Shown: piece by piece, positions 44,646 to 53,418 of the stretch | How the letters are laid out: every line of letters starts with the position of its first letter | How positions within the stretch are numbered: the first letter of the stretch is position 1 | Origin: CAYYKK01 sp046351395 | GTDB taxonomy: Bacteria; Myxococcota_A; Polyangia; Polyangiales; Polyangiaceae | Direction of reading: 5' to 3' | NCBI GenBank assembly: GCA_046351395.1 | Contig: JAXLYP010000028.1 | Span: 102,243-166,242, forward strand | DNA: 64,000 nt | The notes under the pieces: model-generated | Databases searched by the model: none | The model's input: the letters and a program-made list of their open reading frames with translations, nothing else | What the model was told of the DNA's origin: nothing | Translations under genes and position numbers: made by a program

Positions 44646-45902
44646 TCACCAGCGGTTCTCGCGAAAGTTGGTCATAAGTTCTGCCAAGTCGTCGGCGCTA
44701 ACGGGATACCCAAACAGTGCCATCACCTTGGTGATGAGCCGCCCTCCGAGCTCCGTAGCATCGCGAAGATCGACCACAGAGGCAGAGTCAACGATGGGGA
44801 TCTCGCTCACTCCGCAACGGAACTCTCGGAGGGTCGGGTGCTCAAGCAGGAGAACGCGATCCTTCACGTCGTGCAGCGTGATCCGGACCATGAAGTCAGC
44901 ATCGTGTCTCAATGCCTCCTGGAAGCGCTTCACAAACTCGGCGACCAAGAGGAGTGTGTACGTGGTGCGTTTCCAGTAGACCTTCCGGTCGGTGGGGGAG
45001 TCGAAGGCCTCCGGTATCATCCGCTCGGAGAAGAACGCGCCTGAAGCATCGGCATACCAGGTCTCGTAGTGCCGCCCTCCAACAAGCACGTCGGCCTTCA
45101 CACCATGCGCCTGGTTGACCGAATTAACCGTCCCCAAGTGAAACAACGGAAATTCAAGCTCTACACGGTGGACCGTCGACGTCTCGACTGCCGCTTTCAG
45201 CTGAAACTGATCAGGTCGAACCCCGATTGCCTGCGAGGGGAGGAGTTGCACTTCCATGGTTCCGCCGGGAATTTTCGGCCGCAGCTCCGCCCACGCGGCC
45301 AGCGCCTCTGCGTGGAGGTTTGCCGCGTCGACACCGAGCGGCGCGTGTTTCCCTTCGATGATGCGCTTCATCTGGGAGAGCAGGTCGTCGCCCGTCTTGG
45401 CGATCGCAAGCCGCAGGAGAGCCTGCATCTCGTCAGCACTCTGAACGCGCCTCGACTGCGCCGCCTCCGTGCGTATCAGGAGATCGCCTTCGAAGAAGAC
45501 TGCCTTGTTCCCCTCGCCGATAGGGCCGTTGCGTAGGCAAACGAGGGGTTGGGTCGCAAATTCCGCCACGCTGAGAACCGCTATCGCCTTCCCCGCGATC
45601 TCTACGCGTTCGAGGCTCAGCTTCACGTGAGGGGCGACCCACTTGTTGACGTAGTCGCCGACCTTCGTGATGTCGAACGACGCCAGTTGTTCGTCGGTGA
45701 GCCCCTCGATGATCGGACGCCGTCCGGGCCCCTCGGCCACGCCCACAACGATACTGCCTCCGTCGCGCGTGTTGCTCATCGCGATGATGTCTTTCGCCAG
45801 CACGGCTCGACTCGGCTCGACGAATGCGCAGGCAGCCTTGAAGTCGGTTCGGCGCGTTTCTCCGCCGTCGATCAGTTCCTGGATATCGTCGGCGCGACTC
45901 AT
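44646..45902 (-). CDS. AlbA_2 (Schlafen-type) putative DNA-binding/ATPase protein
   Basis: A 418-residue protein. Residues ~10-130 match the Schlafen AlbA_2 domain: ETRRTDFKAACAF (the E-x-x-x-D/E-F-K motif), DIIAMSNTRDGGSIVVGVAE and KVGDYVNKWVAPHVKLSLE. AlbA_2 domains occur in putative nucleases and transcription regulators and recur in phage-defence loci. The C-terminal ~270 residues are unrecognised (YWKRTTYTLLLVAEFVKRFQ). It is the last gene of the minus-strand operon, 97 bases after the 733-residue gene. ATG 45,902 is preferred, with GGAAGTAGGG upstream; a longer start would overlap the previous gene. Confidence 0.75.
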   Translation of the reverse strand: MSRADDIQELIDGGETRRTDFKAACAFVEPSRAVLAKDIIAMSNTRDGGSIVVGVAEGPGRRPIIEGLTDEQLASFDITKVGDYVNKWVAPHVKLSLERVEIAGKAIAVLSVAEFATQPLVCLRNGPIGEGNKAVFFEGDLLIRTEAAQSRRVQSADEMQALLRLAIAKTGDDLLSQMKRIIEGKHAPLGVDAANLHAEALAAWAELRPKIPGGTMEVQLLPSQAIGVRPDQFQLKAAVETSTVHRVELEFPLFHLGTVNSVNQAHGVKADVLVGGRHYETWYADASGAFFSERMIPEAFDSPTDRKVYWKRTTYTLLLVAEFVKRFQEALRHDADFMVRITLHDVKDRVLLLEHPTLREFRCGVSEIPIVDSASVVDLRDATELGGRLITKVMALFGYPVSADDLAELMTNFRENRW

Positions 45903-45999
45903 GACTTTCCCTACTTCCTGCGGAACCGGTTCCAACGAGGACGGCGCGGAGACACCGTGCGGAACGGCGGCGTTCCTGGACTGCAGGCGGCCACGACGG

Positions 46000-48201
46000 T
46001 CAGGCGAGCCTCCCCTCAGCGCTGGCCCGTGCGTGTCGGAGGGCATCCTCAATGATGCCGACGTACATGCGCCACCCTTGGTCTAGATCGTCCGAAAGCA
46101 CAGCCGCGTTGTACGCAAAACTGCCACCATACTCCTTCGTGGTCGGCATGTTGCCGATCGCTTCCCACGCTTGGACGAACGGGATCGCGTCGGACGCGAG
46201 CCGCTCCAATTTGCGTTGTCGGTCCCACGCGGCGTTCCGTATCCGCAGCTGCTCCTCGGTCTCGACGGTCTGATTCGGGTCGACCATTGTTCCACCGAGC
46301 CGTACGAAAACGTCCCGTGCGAACGCGGCTGGGTCCTGGGGCATGAGCGAACGTCTTTCGACTGTGAACGTCTGCTTCAACCCCAGCATCCCGAAGAGTA
46401 GGCCGACGTCCCCCCCGAACCACCGCCGAGCCGGAGTGATGGTGTGCTTGGCGAACTGCTTCAATGTTGGCGGTTTTCCTCGGTCCTCCGCCATCCGATC
46501 GAACTGGCGACGCGTCGACTTCAGCAGCTGTTCCCACTGCGCCCGCAGGTAGCGTTCGAGGTGCTCTTCCGCCCACGCTCTTCGGTAGCGCGTGATCACG
46601 TCGCGAAGCCGCTCGAACCCGTCACGTCGAGTCCCACGAGATACCGAGACCTCGATCCCGAGCAGTCCGCCGATTCCGCCGCGTTTCTCCATGATCGGTT
46701 GCTCCCGCCCGAGCGGAGTCTTGCGCAGCTCGTGGAAGAAGCTCGCGTTGATGGGGCAGCCCGACTCGGCAAGACTTGCAAGGTCGTTCGCGTAGTAGCG
46801 CTCAAGTCCCGGAAGATCAGTGCGCGATGTCGGCCCCTCGCAGATGAACCAGGCGGTCAACGCGCAGCCGTGCCAGAACTTCAACGCGGGCCCTAGGACG
46901 TCCGCCACGGCCATATGAGGAAATGGTTCCGTCACCACAGTCTCCGGCCACTTGGGCAGCACTGTCGTAGCCCATCCTGACGCAACACCTTGGAGAACGC
47001 TCGGGCTGAAGCGTCTTAGGTAGAGGCAAGATTGGTACGGGGTCGACGCAATTGGTCCCAAATCGAGAGGGCTGTCCTGCACGAGTCCCCAGAGTGGGGG
47101 CATCCCTGGCTTTTGCGAGGCGTGAATCGCATCGAACTCAGCCCAGTACCCGCGGAGGGTGGCCACGCGCTTTTCGACCGCGGAACCATTGCCGCCGCCC
47201 TCCCAGAACCCCGCGAGCATTCGCTCGACCTCTTCGAGGGGGATCCCTTTCTGGGCCGCGAGCGCTGCAGCCTTGTCTCTATCGCTGACAACGAGCTTCG
47301 GCGCAGGAAGCGCAGTCGCGACGCGTTCCTCCTCGTGCGGCAGCTCACCGAGATACTCCACGAATGCCAGCCAATCTCCCCCAAAGAAGCCGGCAAGGAC
47401 TCGCGCGAGATCCTTGGTGACGACCTGCTTCCGCTTCGCCCGGCCCTTCTTCGCTTTGGCGTAGTACTGTAGGGCCAGACTACGAACAGTTCGGGACCGG
47501 AACCGGCGAACCGAATCGGCGTTCAACGCGTTCGCGATGGCTGCGAGGAGGTCTGCCTTGAAAACAACCTGCTCGTCCGCCGAGGCGCTCGCCCAACCAC
47601 CACCCCAGCCGAAGGGGGCCATTGCGCGCCCAACGTTCAGATTCAACTCATTGAAGATTTCGACGATCTCGCGCCAGCGGCTTGCAAACTCGTCCCGCGA
47701 CAGCTTCCCCGCGTCATCGACCCTCAGCGCGAATGGCGCGAGCAAATCCTCAAACAAGGGTTGAAGGACTGCCCAGATGAACATGGCATCGGGGTCACCA
47801 CCGAGCGGTACCTTGGCCCGCTCATCGCGTGCAAGTGTATGCCCGTATCGCGGGTGCTGCCGGAGCAGAAAGGGTAGGTTGATCAGGCGAGCATCGATCG
47901 GGGCGCTTTCCGGCAGAAACCAAGCTCCGCGGGACTCTTGCCGCTCGAGCTGCATCGCCTCGGCGAGGACGGGCCGCAGCTGGTCCGCAATCCCGACGAG
48001 ACCGACCCGAGGCCGCGGCTTCCGAGACGAGATTTCAACGACCCGTTGGCCTCCGTTCAGCGCTCGTATGGCCACCCCCGCAACCAGGAGGTCGATTGCC
48101 TCGAAGTGTTCTGTGCGGCCCTCGCGAGCCTCGAGTTCGAGCCATTCTGCGGCGGTACCGGTGCGAATCAGCCGTGAACCCAGCGTCGGTTCGTCACTCA
48201 C
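46000..48201 (-). CDS. Uncharacterised 733-residue operon protein
   Basis: A large soluble protein with no motif I recognise. Visible features are a Trp/Gly-rich piece FGWGGGWASA, a basic stretch AKAKKGRAKRKQVVTKDLAR, a moderately hydrophobic segment LKFWHGCALTAWFICEG and an Arg-rich helical C-terminal third. It shares its transcript with the nuclease-helicase: its GTG lies inside GTGAGTGA, overlapping the helicase stop by 8 bases, with GAGG 6 bases upstream. That coupling suggests it binds the helicase or is made in fixed ratio with it. It may be the target-recognition or effector part of a defence system (inference). Confidence 0.7.
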   Translation of the reverse strand: MSDEPTLGSRLIRTGTAAEWLELEAREGRTEHFEAIDLLVAGVAIRALNGGQRVVEISSRKPRPRVGLVGIADQLRPVLAEAMQLERQESRGAWFLPESAPIDARLINLPFLLRQHPRYGHTLARDERAKVPLGGDPDAMFIWAVLQPLFEDLLAPFALRVDDAGKLSRDEFASRWREIVEIFNELNLNVGRAMAPFGWGGGWASASADEQVVFKADLLAAIANALNADSVRRFRSRTVRSLALQYYAKAKKGRAKRKQVVTKDLARVLAGFFGGDWLAFVEYLGELPHEEERVATALPAPKLVVSDRDKAAALAAQKGIPLEEVERMLAGFWEGGGNGSAVEKRVATLRGYWAEFDAIHASQKPGMPPLWGLVQDSPLDLGPIASTPYQSCLYLRRFSPSVLQGVASGWATTVLPKWPETVVTEPFPHMAVADVLGPALKFWHGCALTAWFICEGPTSRTDLPGLERYYANDLASLAESGCPINASFFHELRKTPLGREQPIMEKRGGIGGLLGIEVSVSRGTRRDGFERLRDVITRYRRAWAEEHLERYLRAQWEQLLKSTRRQFDRMAEDRGKPPTLKQFAKHTITPARRWFGGDVGLLFGMLGLKQTFTVERRSLMPQDPAAFARDVFVRLGGTMVDPNQTVETEEQLRIRNAAWDRQRKLERLASDAIPFVQAWEAIGNMPTTKEYGGSFAYNAAVLSDDLDQGWRMYVGIIEDALRHARASAEGRLA

Positions 48202-50296
48202 GGAGCGCCTCGAACAGCTCGACGTACTGGTCGAAGCTCACCGGCTTGGACGACTTCTGCGCATACGCGGCGTACCGTTGCGCCATCGCCTCTCGTTCTC
48301 GCTCCGCCCGGCGCTCTTCGACCCGGGTCTCATCGTGAACGATCCGTTGCTCCAATTCCCCCCGCTCGAACACGACGAAGAACTCGGGCCGCTCGGCAGT
48401 AGCCGGCCCCCGCGATCCCTTGGGATCGTCGTCTGGAGTCGACGACACCGTTGGCGGTTGCCCTACGAGCGGCGGTGGTTCCATGTCGTTCTCCCGATAG
48501 AGTACTTCGATGTGCGCCTCGAGTCCGAGCTCGGCGTGGAAGACGATGTCGAGATGCTGATCTCGCGGTGCAACCCGGCCAGTGAGAGCAGGGTGGTGGA
48601 GCACTCGTATGCCCCGACCGAGGAACTGGTAGAACTCGCTGAAGCTTCCATATGGGCGCATTGGAACGACAACAGTGATGGCTGGAAAGTCGTACCCTTG
48701 CCCGAGCATCTTGAGCTGGACCAAGCCTTGGAGATCCCCGGCAGCGTTCTCGAAACGGTCCTTGGTCGTCTTGACTCGGGACGCGGTCATCGCGTAGTGA
48801 ACGTGCCCGCACGGGATCCCGTGTTCGTTCGCGATGAGTGCGATTTGCTCAGCGTGCTTCTCGCCAAGTGCCGAGAAGAGTACTCTCGGCTTGATAGGTG
48901 CCAACAGCGTGGCCTGGCCATCCAGCGCTTGCTTGACGGCCCTCATGACTTGGCGGATTGGCTCGTGTGAGCGAGCCGTCACGCGGGCCAGTTTTCGCTC
49001 GTCGTCAAGTAGGGCCATGATCTGTTCACGTCCCCGGATCTCTTCGCGACGACCGTCGGGCCAGACCATCTCGTACGTGGTGCTCTCGATGTCCGGAACG
49101 AAGCGTTGCAGGCGGAGGTTCTTGGCGTTCCCGTCAGCAATCGAGTCGATGAGTCGATACTTGTAGACGACATCGGCTTCGATCGGCTTCCCGTCGAGGC
49201 GCTGAAAGCATGCCGACATCAGAAGGGTGCGCGCCTCGACAAAGTGGGCAAACGCGCGCTGGTACGAATCGGCGGCGGCGATGTGGGCCTCGTCGACGAC
49301 AACGAAGTCGATGTCTGAAGGCTGAAGCTTCGCCAGAAGATCGTCCGGGTCTGCGCCCGTACCGAGAGAATGAAAGTTGGTGACGATGATGTCGGCGGCG
49401 AGAAGCTGTTCGCGAGTTACCTCCCTGATCGCTACGAGCTTGAAGTCCTCCCGCTCGCGGTCCAGCACCAGCACCTTCGGTGGTGGGCAGCCTGGCAGCA
49501 GCGGCCCCCCGGGAAGCGCGTAGAGGACGTTCCGTGCCTCATTGGGATCCAGGGCGGCGCCGAACGTGCCAAGGATCACGCTTCCGGGGGTCACCACCAG
49601 CGCTCGCCTCCGCGTGAAGGCGAGGCACGCCGCGACGCCGAGGGCCGTTTTTCCGGCCCCTACCGACATGATGCACGCGGCCCGCGTTCCGCCCGTGGCA
49701 AAGTAATTGCCGAGTGCGGCGAACGCATCGGCTTGGCACCTTCGAAGTGGTCGCCGATCGAGCCGCTGACGTGCCTGGTCGAAATAGTTGGTGCTCATCT
49801 GTAGCCTTTGAACAGGGCCTGGGCCGAGGCCGAATAGAGGGTCCGAATTCATTTCGGGCGCCTCGACAACCGGAGTCGCAACGACGAAGGGGGCGAGAAG
49901 GGGATCAAGCCGAAGCAGCGCCTGAAGCTGTTCCACGCATCGTCGCGTTTCGGTCCGGATCGCGTCGTAGGAGAAGCGGACCACGGTGCGACCCGTCGCA
50001 TGGATGTCGTTCTGGCGAAGGCGATCGTATGTGAACGCTGACCGCTGACCGTGGAACTCGAAGCCGTCGAGTTCAATCGCGAACCGATGCGATGCCCCTA
50101 CGACCTCGTAGTCGATTCGGTAGGAGCGGCTCCCTACCGAGATCTCCGATTGTGGGACGACGTGCGCCGCCAATCCCGGAGTGCCGAGTGGAGTCAGGAT
50201 CCATCGCAAGAACGCGTACTCCAGAAAGGAGTCCGACCGCAGCGCCGTCGCCCAGGTCTCACTCACGTTCGGCGTCCAGCCGCGCAACGCGGCCAC
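48194..50296 (-). CDS. PD-(D/E)XK nuclease fused to SF2 helicase
   Basis: A 700-residue protein. Residues ~45-115 resemble a Vsr/DUF559-like PD-(D/E)XK nuclease: SYRIDYEV (D62), FAIELDGFEFHG (E75, D77), RQNDIHATGRTVVRFSY. The helicase core follows: Walker A SVGAGKT (211-217), DEAH at 335-338, SAC at 361-363 in place of the usual SAT, and motif VI QFLGRGIRVLHH (557-568). Such fusions are typical of DNA-targeting defence proteins. Of the in-frame GTGs, 50,296 has GGAGG 6 bases upstream and is chosen; 50,266 would give an 8-base GTGAGTGA overlap with the previous gene, like the one at this gene's other end. A start at 50,410 would overlap by ~150 bases. Confidence 0.85.
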   Translation of the reverse strand: MAALRGWTPNVSETWATALRSDSFLEYAFLRWILTPLGTPGLAAHVVPQSEISVGSRSYRIDYEVVGASHRFAIELDGFEFHGQRSAFTYDRLRQNDIHATGRTVVRFSYDAIRTETRRCVEQLQALLRLDPLLAPFVVATPVVEAPEMNSDPLFGLGPGPVQRLQMSTNYFDQARQRLDRRPLRRCQADAFAALGNYFATGGTRAACIMSVGAGKTALGVAACLAFTRRRALVVTPGSVILGTFGAALDPNEARNVLYALPGGPLLPGCPPPKVLVLDREREDFKLVAIREVTREQLLAADIIVTNFHSLGTGADPDDLLAKLQPSDIDFVVVDEAHIAAADSYQRAFAHFVEARTLLMSACFQRLDGKPIEADVVYKYRLIDSIADGNAKNLRLQRFVPDIESTTYEMVWPDGRREEIRGREQIMALLDDERKLARVTARSHEPIRQVMRAVKQALDGQATLLAPIKPRVLFSALGEKHAEQIALIANEHGIPCGHVHYAMTASRVKTTKDRFENAAGDLQGLVQLKMLGQGYDFPAITVVVPMRPYGSFSEFYQFLGRGIRVLHHPALTGRVAPRDQHLDIVFHAELGLEAHIEVLYRENDMEPPPLVGQPPTVSSTPDDDPKGSRGPATAERPEFFVVFERGELEQRIVHDETRVEERRAEREREAMAQRYAAYAQKSSKPVSFDQYVELFEALRE

Positions 50297-50858
50297 GTAG
50301 TTCCTCCAGATCGATTCTCGGTCGAAAGCGCTCGAAGCGTTCTGCGGCGTCGAGCGCCTCTCTGAGAAAGCCCTCACACTCGTAGAGATCGACGAGCCGG
50401 GAGAACGCACTGATCGAAACGAACTCGTCCCTCTCCGGGGAGATACGCACGGCTTCGGGATGGGCTTCGACTAGGCGAACGTCCAGCCAGCTGAGCCACT
50501 CGACGAAGGGCATCTGTTTCGGCTCATCACGGCGCCGATCCCAGAGGGTATCGGCGATCCCCTGAAGCACGAAATGGTAGTCCAGCACCTGACCCGGAAG
50601 CTCGAGCGCGTTCAAGACTCGTTCGCGTAGCGCCTTGCTGCTTTCACTGTCGATCTCGCCCTGAATCATCGCCTTCGCTGGTGACTCACTCGTGCCACCG
50701 GGCCACGAAAGCGATGCATCGACTTCGCGTGAACCGAAGCGAATCACGGTCGGACTGGCATCGCGACGGCTCAGCTTGCTGCGTCGGGCGTCGTCACCGG
50801 CGTACCCGACGTCCCTTATGTCGGCAAACCTCCGATACCAAACGGTCCCCCCGAACAT
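50259..50858 (-). CDS. Uncharacterised first gene of the helicase operon
   Basis: A 199-residue soluble protein of unknown family. It contains ALELPGQVLDYHFVLQGIAD and LVDLYECEGFLREALDAAER, mainly helical, and begins MFGGTVWYRRFADIRDV. Its stop lies 38 bases inside the helicase gene, so translation of the two is coupled. ATG 50,858 is used; an earlier in-frame start at 50,942 adds an unlikely Trp/Arg-rich leader, and no good ribosome site is visible for either. In defence operons such a small first gene is often a regulator or sensor, but nothing here shows that. Confidence 0.6.
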   Translation of the reverse strand: MFGGTVWYRRFADIRDVGYAGDDARRSKLSRRDASPTVIRFGSREVDASLSWPGGTSESPAKAMIQGEIDSESSKALRERVLNALELPGQVLDYHFVLQGIADTLWDRRRDEPKQMPFVEWLSWLDVRLVEAHPEAVRISPERDEFVSISAFSRLVDLYECEGFLREALDAAERFERFRPRIDLEELRGRVARLDAERE

Positions 50859-50964
50859 GTGCGCGAGGGTAGCGGAGACGCAAGGGAGACGCGAGCTTCG
50901 CGTAAGGTGCGGGAACCATCGGGGCCACGTCGAGCTCCTCACCCCTCACCCGGCCAGAGCGCGG

Positions 50965-51834
50965 TCACGTCGGGTTACACTCCCCGAGTCGCGCGGTTCG
51001 CGGACACAACGCTGCAGTTGGCAGCCGAAGCGCATCGTCGTGGGCGCGCCGTGCCGAAGACACGCTCGTTCCGAGGTTTGCCGCGACCTCCTCCCAGTTC
51101 ATTTGCTCGAGGTATTTCAGAACAAGCACCTGCGCCGTCCCGCCCATCTCCTCCACGATGCGCCGAACGCTCGTGACGAACACGGGGCTTCTGAACGAGG
51201 GGATGTTGAAGTCACCGAGCACGAGGACGTCGCGCGCCGCGCTGAACGGATCCTTCGCGAGGTCGGTCGCCACCCAATCGGCGAGGAGGGAGAGCTCGTT
51301 GTCGCGCGCGCTCGATCGCGCGCCCCAGCGGACGTGGGCGGTGAGGAGGAGGAGCTCCGTCGCGCCCTCGTTCCGCGCGGCGGGGCGAAACGACGCGAGG
51401 TACGGCAAGCGCCACCAGCCGATGCTGGAGATCCACTCCTCGCCCTTCTTCACGCGCGGCGCCTGGGGGCACGACGCGAGGCCGGTGTGCTGGACGCGGG
51501 CCGCGTCGAAGACGTACGCGGCGCGCTCGCGGTTGCCCGCGTCATCGAACAGCGGGGACGTGAACAGCGCCTTCCAGGTGGGGCCGAGGATCTCGAGCAC
51601 GCGATCGAGCTCGGTGAGGTTCTCCCGGAGCTCGACGATCGACACGAGGTCGAAGTGCCGGAGGATCTCGGCGATGTAGACGAGCGACTCCGGGCGCCGA
51701 GGATGCTTGCCGAACTCGCGGATGTTCCAGGTGGCGATCATCAAGCGGTCGGCGGACCGCGGCGGGAGAGCGCACCTCGCGATCCGCGCGCGCAGCGCTT
51801 CCATCCCTGGCGTCGTCCGCTCCCCCCACTCCAT
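50965..51834 (-). CDS. Truncated endonuclease/exonuclease/phosphatase fused to a sigma-region-4-like tail
   Basis: A 289-residue chimera. Residues ~32-218 are an endonuclease/exonuclease/phosphatase (EEP) domain: IATWNIREFG (N37), VSIVELREN (E68), LLLLTAHVRWG (H167), VLVLGDFNI (D208, N210). The family's last part, with the catalytic DHxP/SDH block, is missing. Instead, from ~residue 220, the sequence switches to RRIVEEMGG then VLKYLEQMNWEEVAANLGTS, which resembles a sigma-70 region 4 / HTH. It probably marks a deletion or insertion junction near 51,175. The EEP part should be inactive. ATG 51,834 has GGGGGA 6 bases upstream. It borders the accessory helicase operon. Confidence 0.7.
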   Translation of the reverse strand: MEWGERTTPGMEALRARIARCALPPRSADRLMIATWNIREFGKHPRRPESLVYIAEILRHFDLVSIVELRENLTELDRVLEILGPTWKALFTSPLFDDAGNRERAAYVFDAARVQHTGLASCPQAPRVKKGEEWISSIGWWRLPYLASFRPAARNEGATELLLLTAHVRWGARSSARDNELSLLADWVATDLAKDPFSAARDVLVLGDFNIPSFRSPVFVTSVRRIVEEMGGTAQVLVLKYLEQMNWEEVAANLGTSVSSARRAHDDALRLPTAALCPRTARLGECNPT

Positions 51835-52214
51835 CGCGTCCCCCCGAGCCAGCGACGATAGCGCAAGACGCGGGATGGGTGCTCGGGCTTTTTGGTGGTG
51901 CGGATGGCGTCTTCAGCTCAGCCGGGATCCGGGTCGGGACTCGCATGACGCGCTGTCATCGCGCGAGGCCGTGAATGGAGACTGCTTCGATTTCCCCCGC
52001 GCGCGCTTCGCGCGCCTCAAAGATGCGCTGCCTGGCGCCGACGCCATCACCGCGGGACTGGCGCGATGGGTCCGAGGCTCGCTTGGTTGTCGAGAGCGGC
52101 GCGCCGTCGGCCAGGAGGTCGGGGACTAGGTCGTCCTCGGCTTCGCAGGCTTCGAGGAGGTCACAGTTGTCGGGATCCGCGAGCGAGGCTAGCCGAACTC
52201 CGAGCGCGTCGGCG
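51835..52214. other. 380-base intergenic region with left direct repeat
   Basis: No credible gene. It holds the left copy of a direct repeat (51,947-51,979) followed by a G+C-rich hairpin (CGCGCGC-TTC-GCGCGC at ~52,000), the same arrangement as at 54,158. Two short open frames run through it on opposite strands but have no protein-like character. Confidence 0.5.
51947..51979 (+). repeat. Left 33-bp direct repeat flanking the three-gene cassette
   Basis: GACGCGCTGTCATCGCGCGA (20 bases) then three differing bases then CGTGAATGGA. The copy at 54,158-54,190 differs at three positions only, in the same orientation, 2,211 bases away. Each copy is followed by a G+C-rich hairpin. The pair encloses the genes at 52,215-53,780, as expected for a duplicated target or attachment core. 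Confidence 0.7.
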
Positions 52215-52913
52215 CTACGGGCCGAGCATGCATTTGCTGGAGCGGCGCTCACAAAAGTCGAACGGCTGCGCCCCGAGCCGGGTGAACAGCGCGACCGCGT
52301 CGAAAACGACGGCGGCAAACGTCGCTGGCTGCGACGCGGGCGGCAAGGTCGCCGCCACCGCCACCTCCTCCGGCCTCAACCGGCTTGCCCCTATCAGTTT
52401 GCGTTGCATCGCTACTTCGCGTGGGTGCTTTGAAGCAAGCATCCGGAGGATCTTGCACTGCCAGGTCAAGTCGTCCTCGCGCGTTCCCCATGTCTCGTGC
52501 CGGGCGACGGTCAGGCCCTGCGAGCTCAGTACGGCGAGCACGAACGTCGCACAGGTGAGCCCCGTGTCGTGGAGCCATTGTCCGGTTGCTGTGAACGTCT
52601 CACCGTCGTACCGAATCCAGTAGGGTATCTGCGCCTTTCCTGGGATGTTCGCGTGGTTCTCGAGCGCGACTGCCTCACAGTAAGCTGCGAGGGAGATCGC
52701 GTTCGCCGGGTCCAGTTGCAATGGCGCGAACAAGCCTGTCAGCTCGACGTTCACGGAGACGAGGTCGCGATGCCATGCGAGTTCGAGGGTCTTCGCGGTT
52801 CCATCGACGCGATACACCAGTGCCACGTGGAGCTGCGACACGTCGGTCTTTCGCAGCTGTACCCCCACCGTCTCGATCGACGCGAGGTCGTCCCCCCAGT
52901 TCGAACCGGACAT
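52215..52913 (-). CDS. Hypothetical protein, possible permuted papain-like fold
   Basis: A 232-residue soluble protein. The order of residues suggests a permuted NlpC/P60-like cysteine hydrolase: an early His (SQLHVALVYR, or the later LELAWHRDL), then a Cys starting a hydrophobic helix (LTCATFVLAVLSSQG, C121). The family call is my inference from that pattern. The C-terminus is an Ala-rich helical tail. ATG 52,913 has GGAG 4 bases upstream and lies 7 bases after the previous gene. It is the last gene of a three-gene minus-strand cassette and could be the catalytic member. Confidence 0.55.
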   Translation of the reverse strand: MSGSNWGDDLASIETVGVQLRKTDVSQLHVALVYRVDGTAKTLELAWHRDLVSVNVELTGLFAPLQLDPANAISLAAYCEAVALENHANIPGKAQIPYWIRYDGETFTATGQWLHDTGLTCATFVLAVLSSQGLTVARHETWGTREDDLTWQCKILRMLASKHPREVAMQRKLIGASRLRPEEVAVAATLPPASQPATFAAVVFDAVALFTRLGAQPFDFCERRSSKCMLGP

Positions 52914-52920
52914 CGAGCTC

Positions 52921-53418
52921 CTACAAGAGCCCTCGCATGAGGGTCTCTACGTTCGCTCCCTCGTCTCGCATGCGATCGCGGATCGTGTCTCGGGCCCCGA
53001 TCCAATGTTTCAAGGCAGGTCTGAAGGAGAACGTCCCGCGGAGTAGCGCAATCGCGAGTGCATCCGGCAGCTCGGGGAGCCGCGGCGACGCGAGCAGGTC
53101 GTCGAGATATTCGGGGTCCGTGGCGTTCGCGAGGATCCTTCGGTGGAGCTGGGTGGCCGCGCCGAATAGGTCTGCCCTGGCCGCCTTCAGGAACGGCGAC
53201 AGGATGTCGTCGGCGACTGGGTAGAGACTACCGATGAACCGTTGTACGCGGCGAGATCCGGTCGACTTCGATGGTTGCATCGTGAACGCGTAGGGAGAAC
53301 CCGCCTTCGCAGCCGGGAGCTGTGGAGCGAGAGCCGTTCGTGATCCGGACCCGCTGTTGAAGAGAACGCCGCGGAGCGCTGCAGAGCCAGAGGGCGATCG
53401 CGTTACGAGGTAGTTCAT
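52921..53418 (-). CDS. Hypothetical cassette protein
   Basis: A 165-residue protein with no recognised family. The N-terminus is Ser/Gly-rich; the rest is helical (IGSLYPVADDILSPFLKAAR, then RLPELPDALAIALLRG). It overlaps the stop of the upstream gene by 4 bases (ATGA) and is followed after 7 bases by the possible cysteine hydrolase gene, so the three are co-translated. Nothing shows its role. Confidence 0.6.
   Translation of the reverse strand: MNYLVTRSPSGSAALRGVLFNSGSGSRTALAPQLPAAKAGSPYAFTMQPSKSTGSRRVQRFIGSLYPVADDILSPFLKAARADLFGAATQLHRRILANATDPEYLDDLLASPRLPELPDALAIALLRGTFSFRPALKHWIGARDTIRDRMRDEGANVETLMRGLL

Noticed and set aside
50297..50410. GTG 50,410 as start of the nuclease-helicase
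   Set aside because: It would overlap the upstream gene by about 150 bases and has no ribosome site; GTG 50,296 has GGAGG at ideal spacing.
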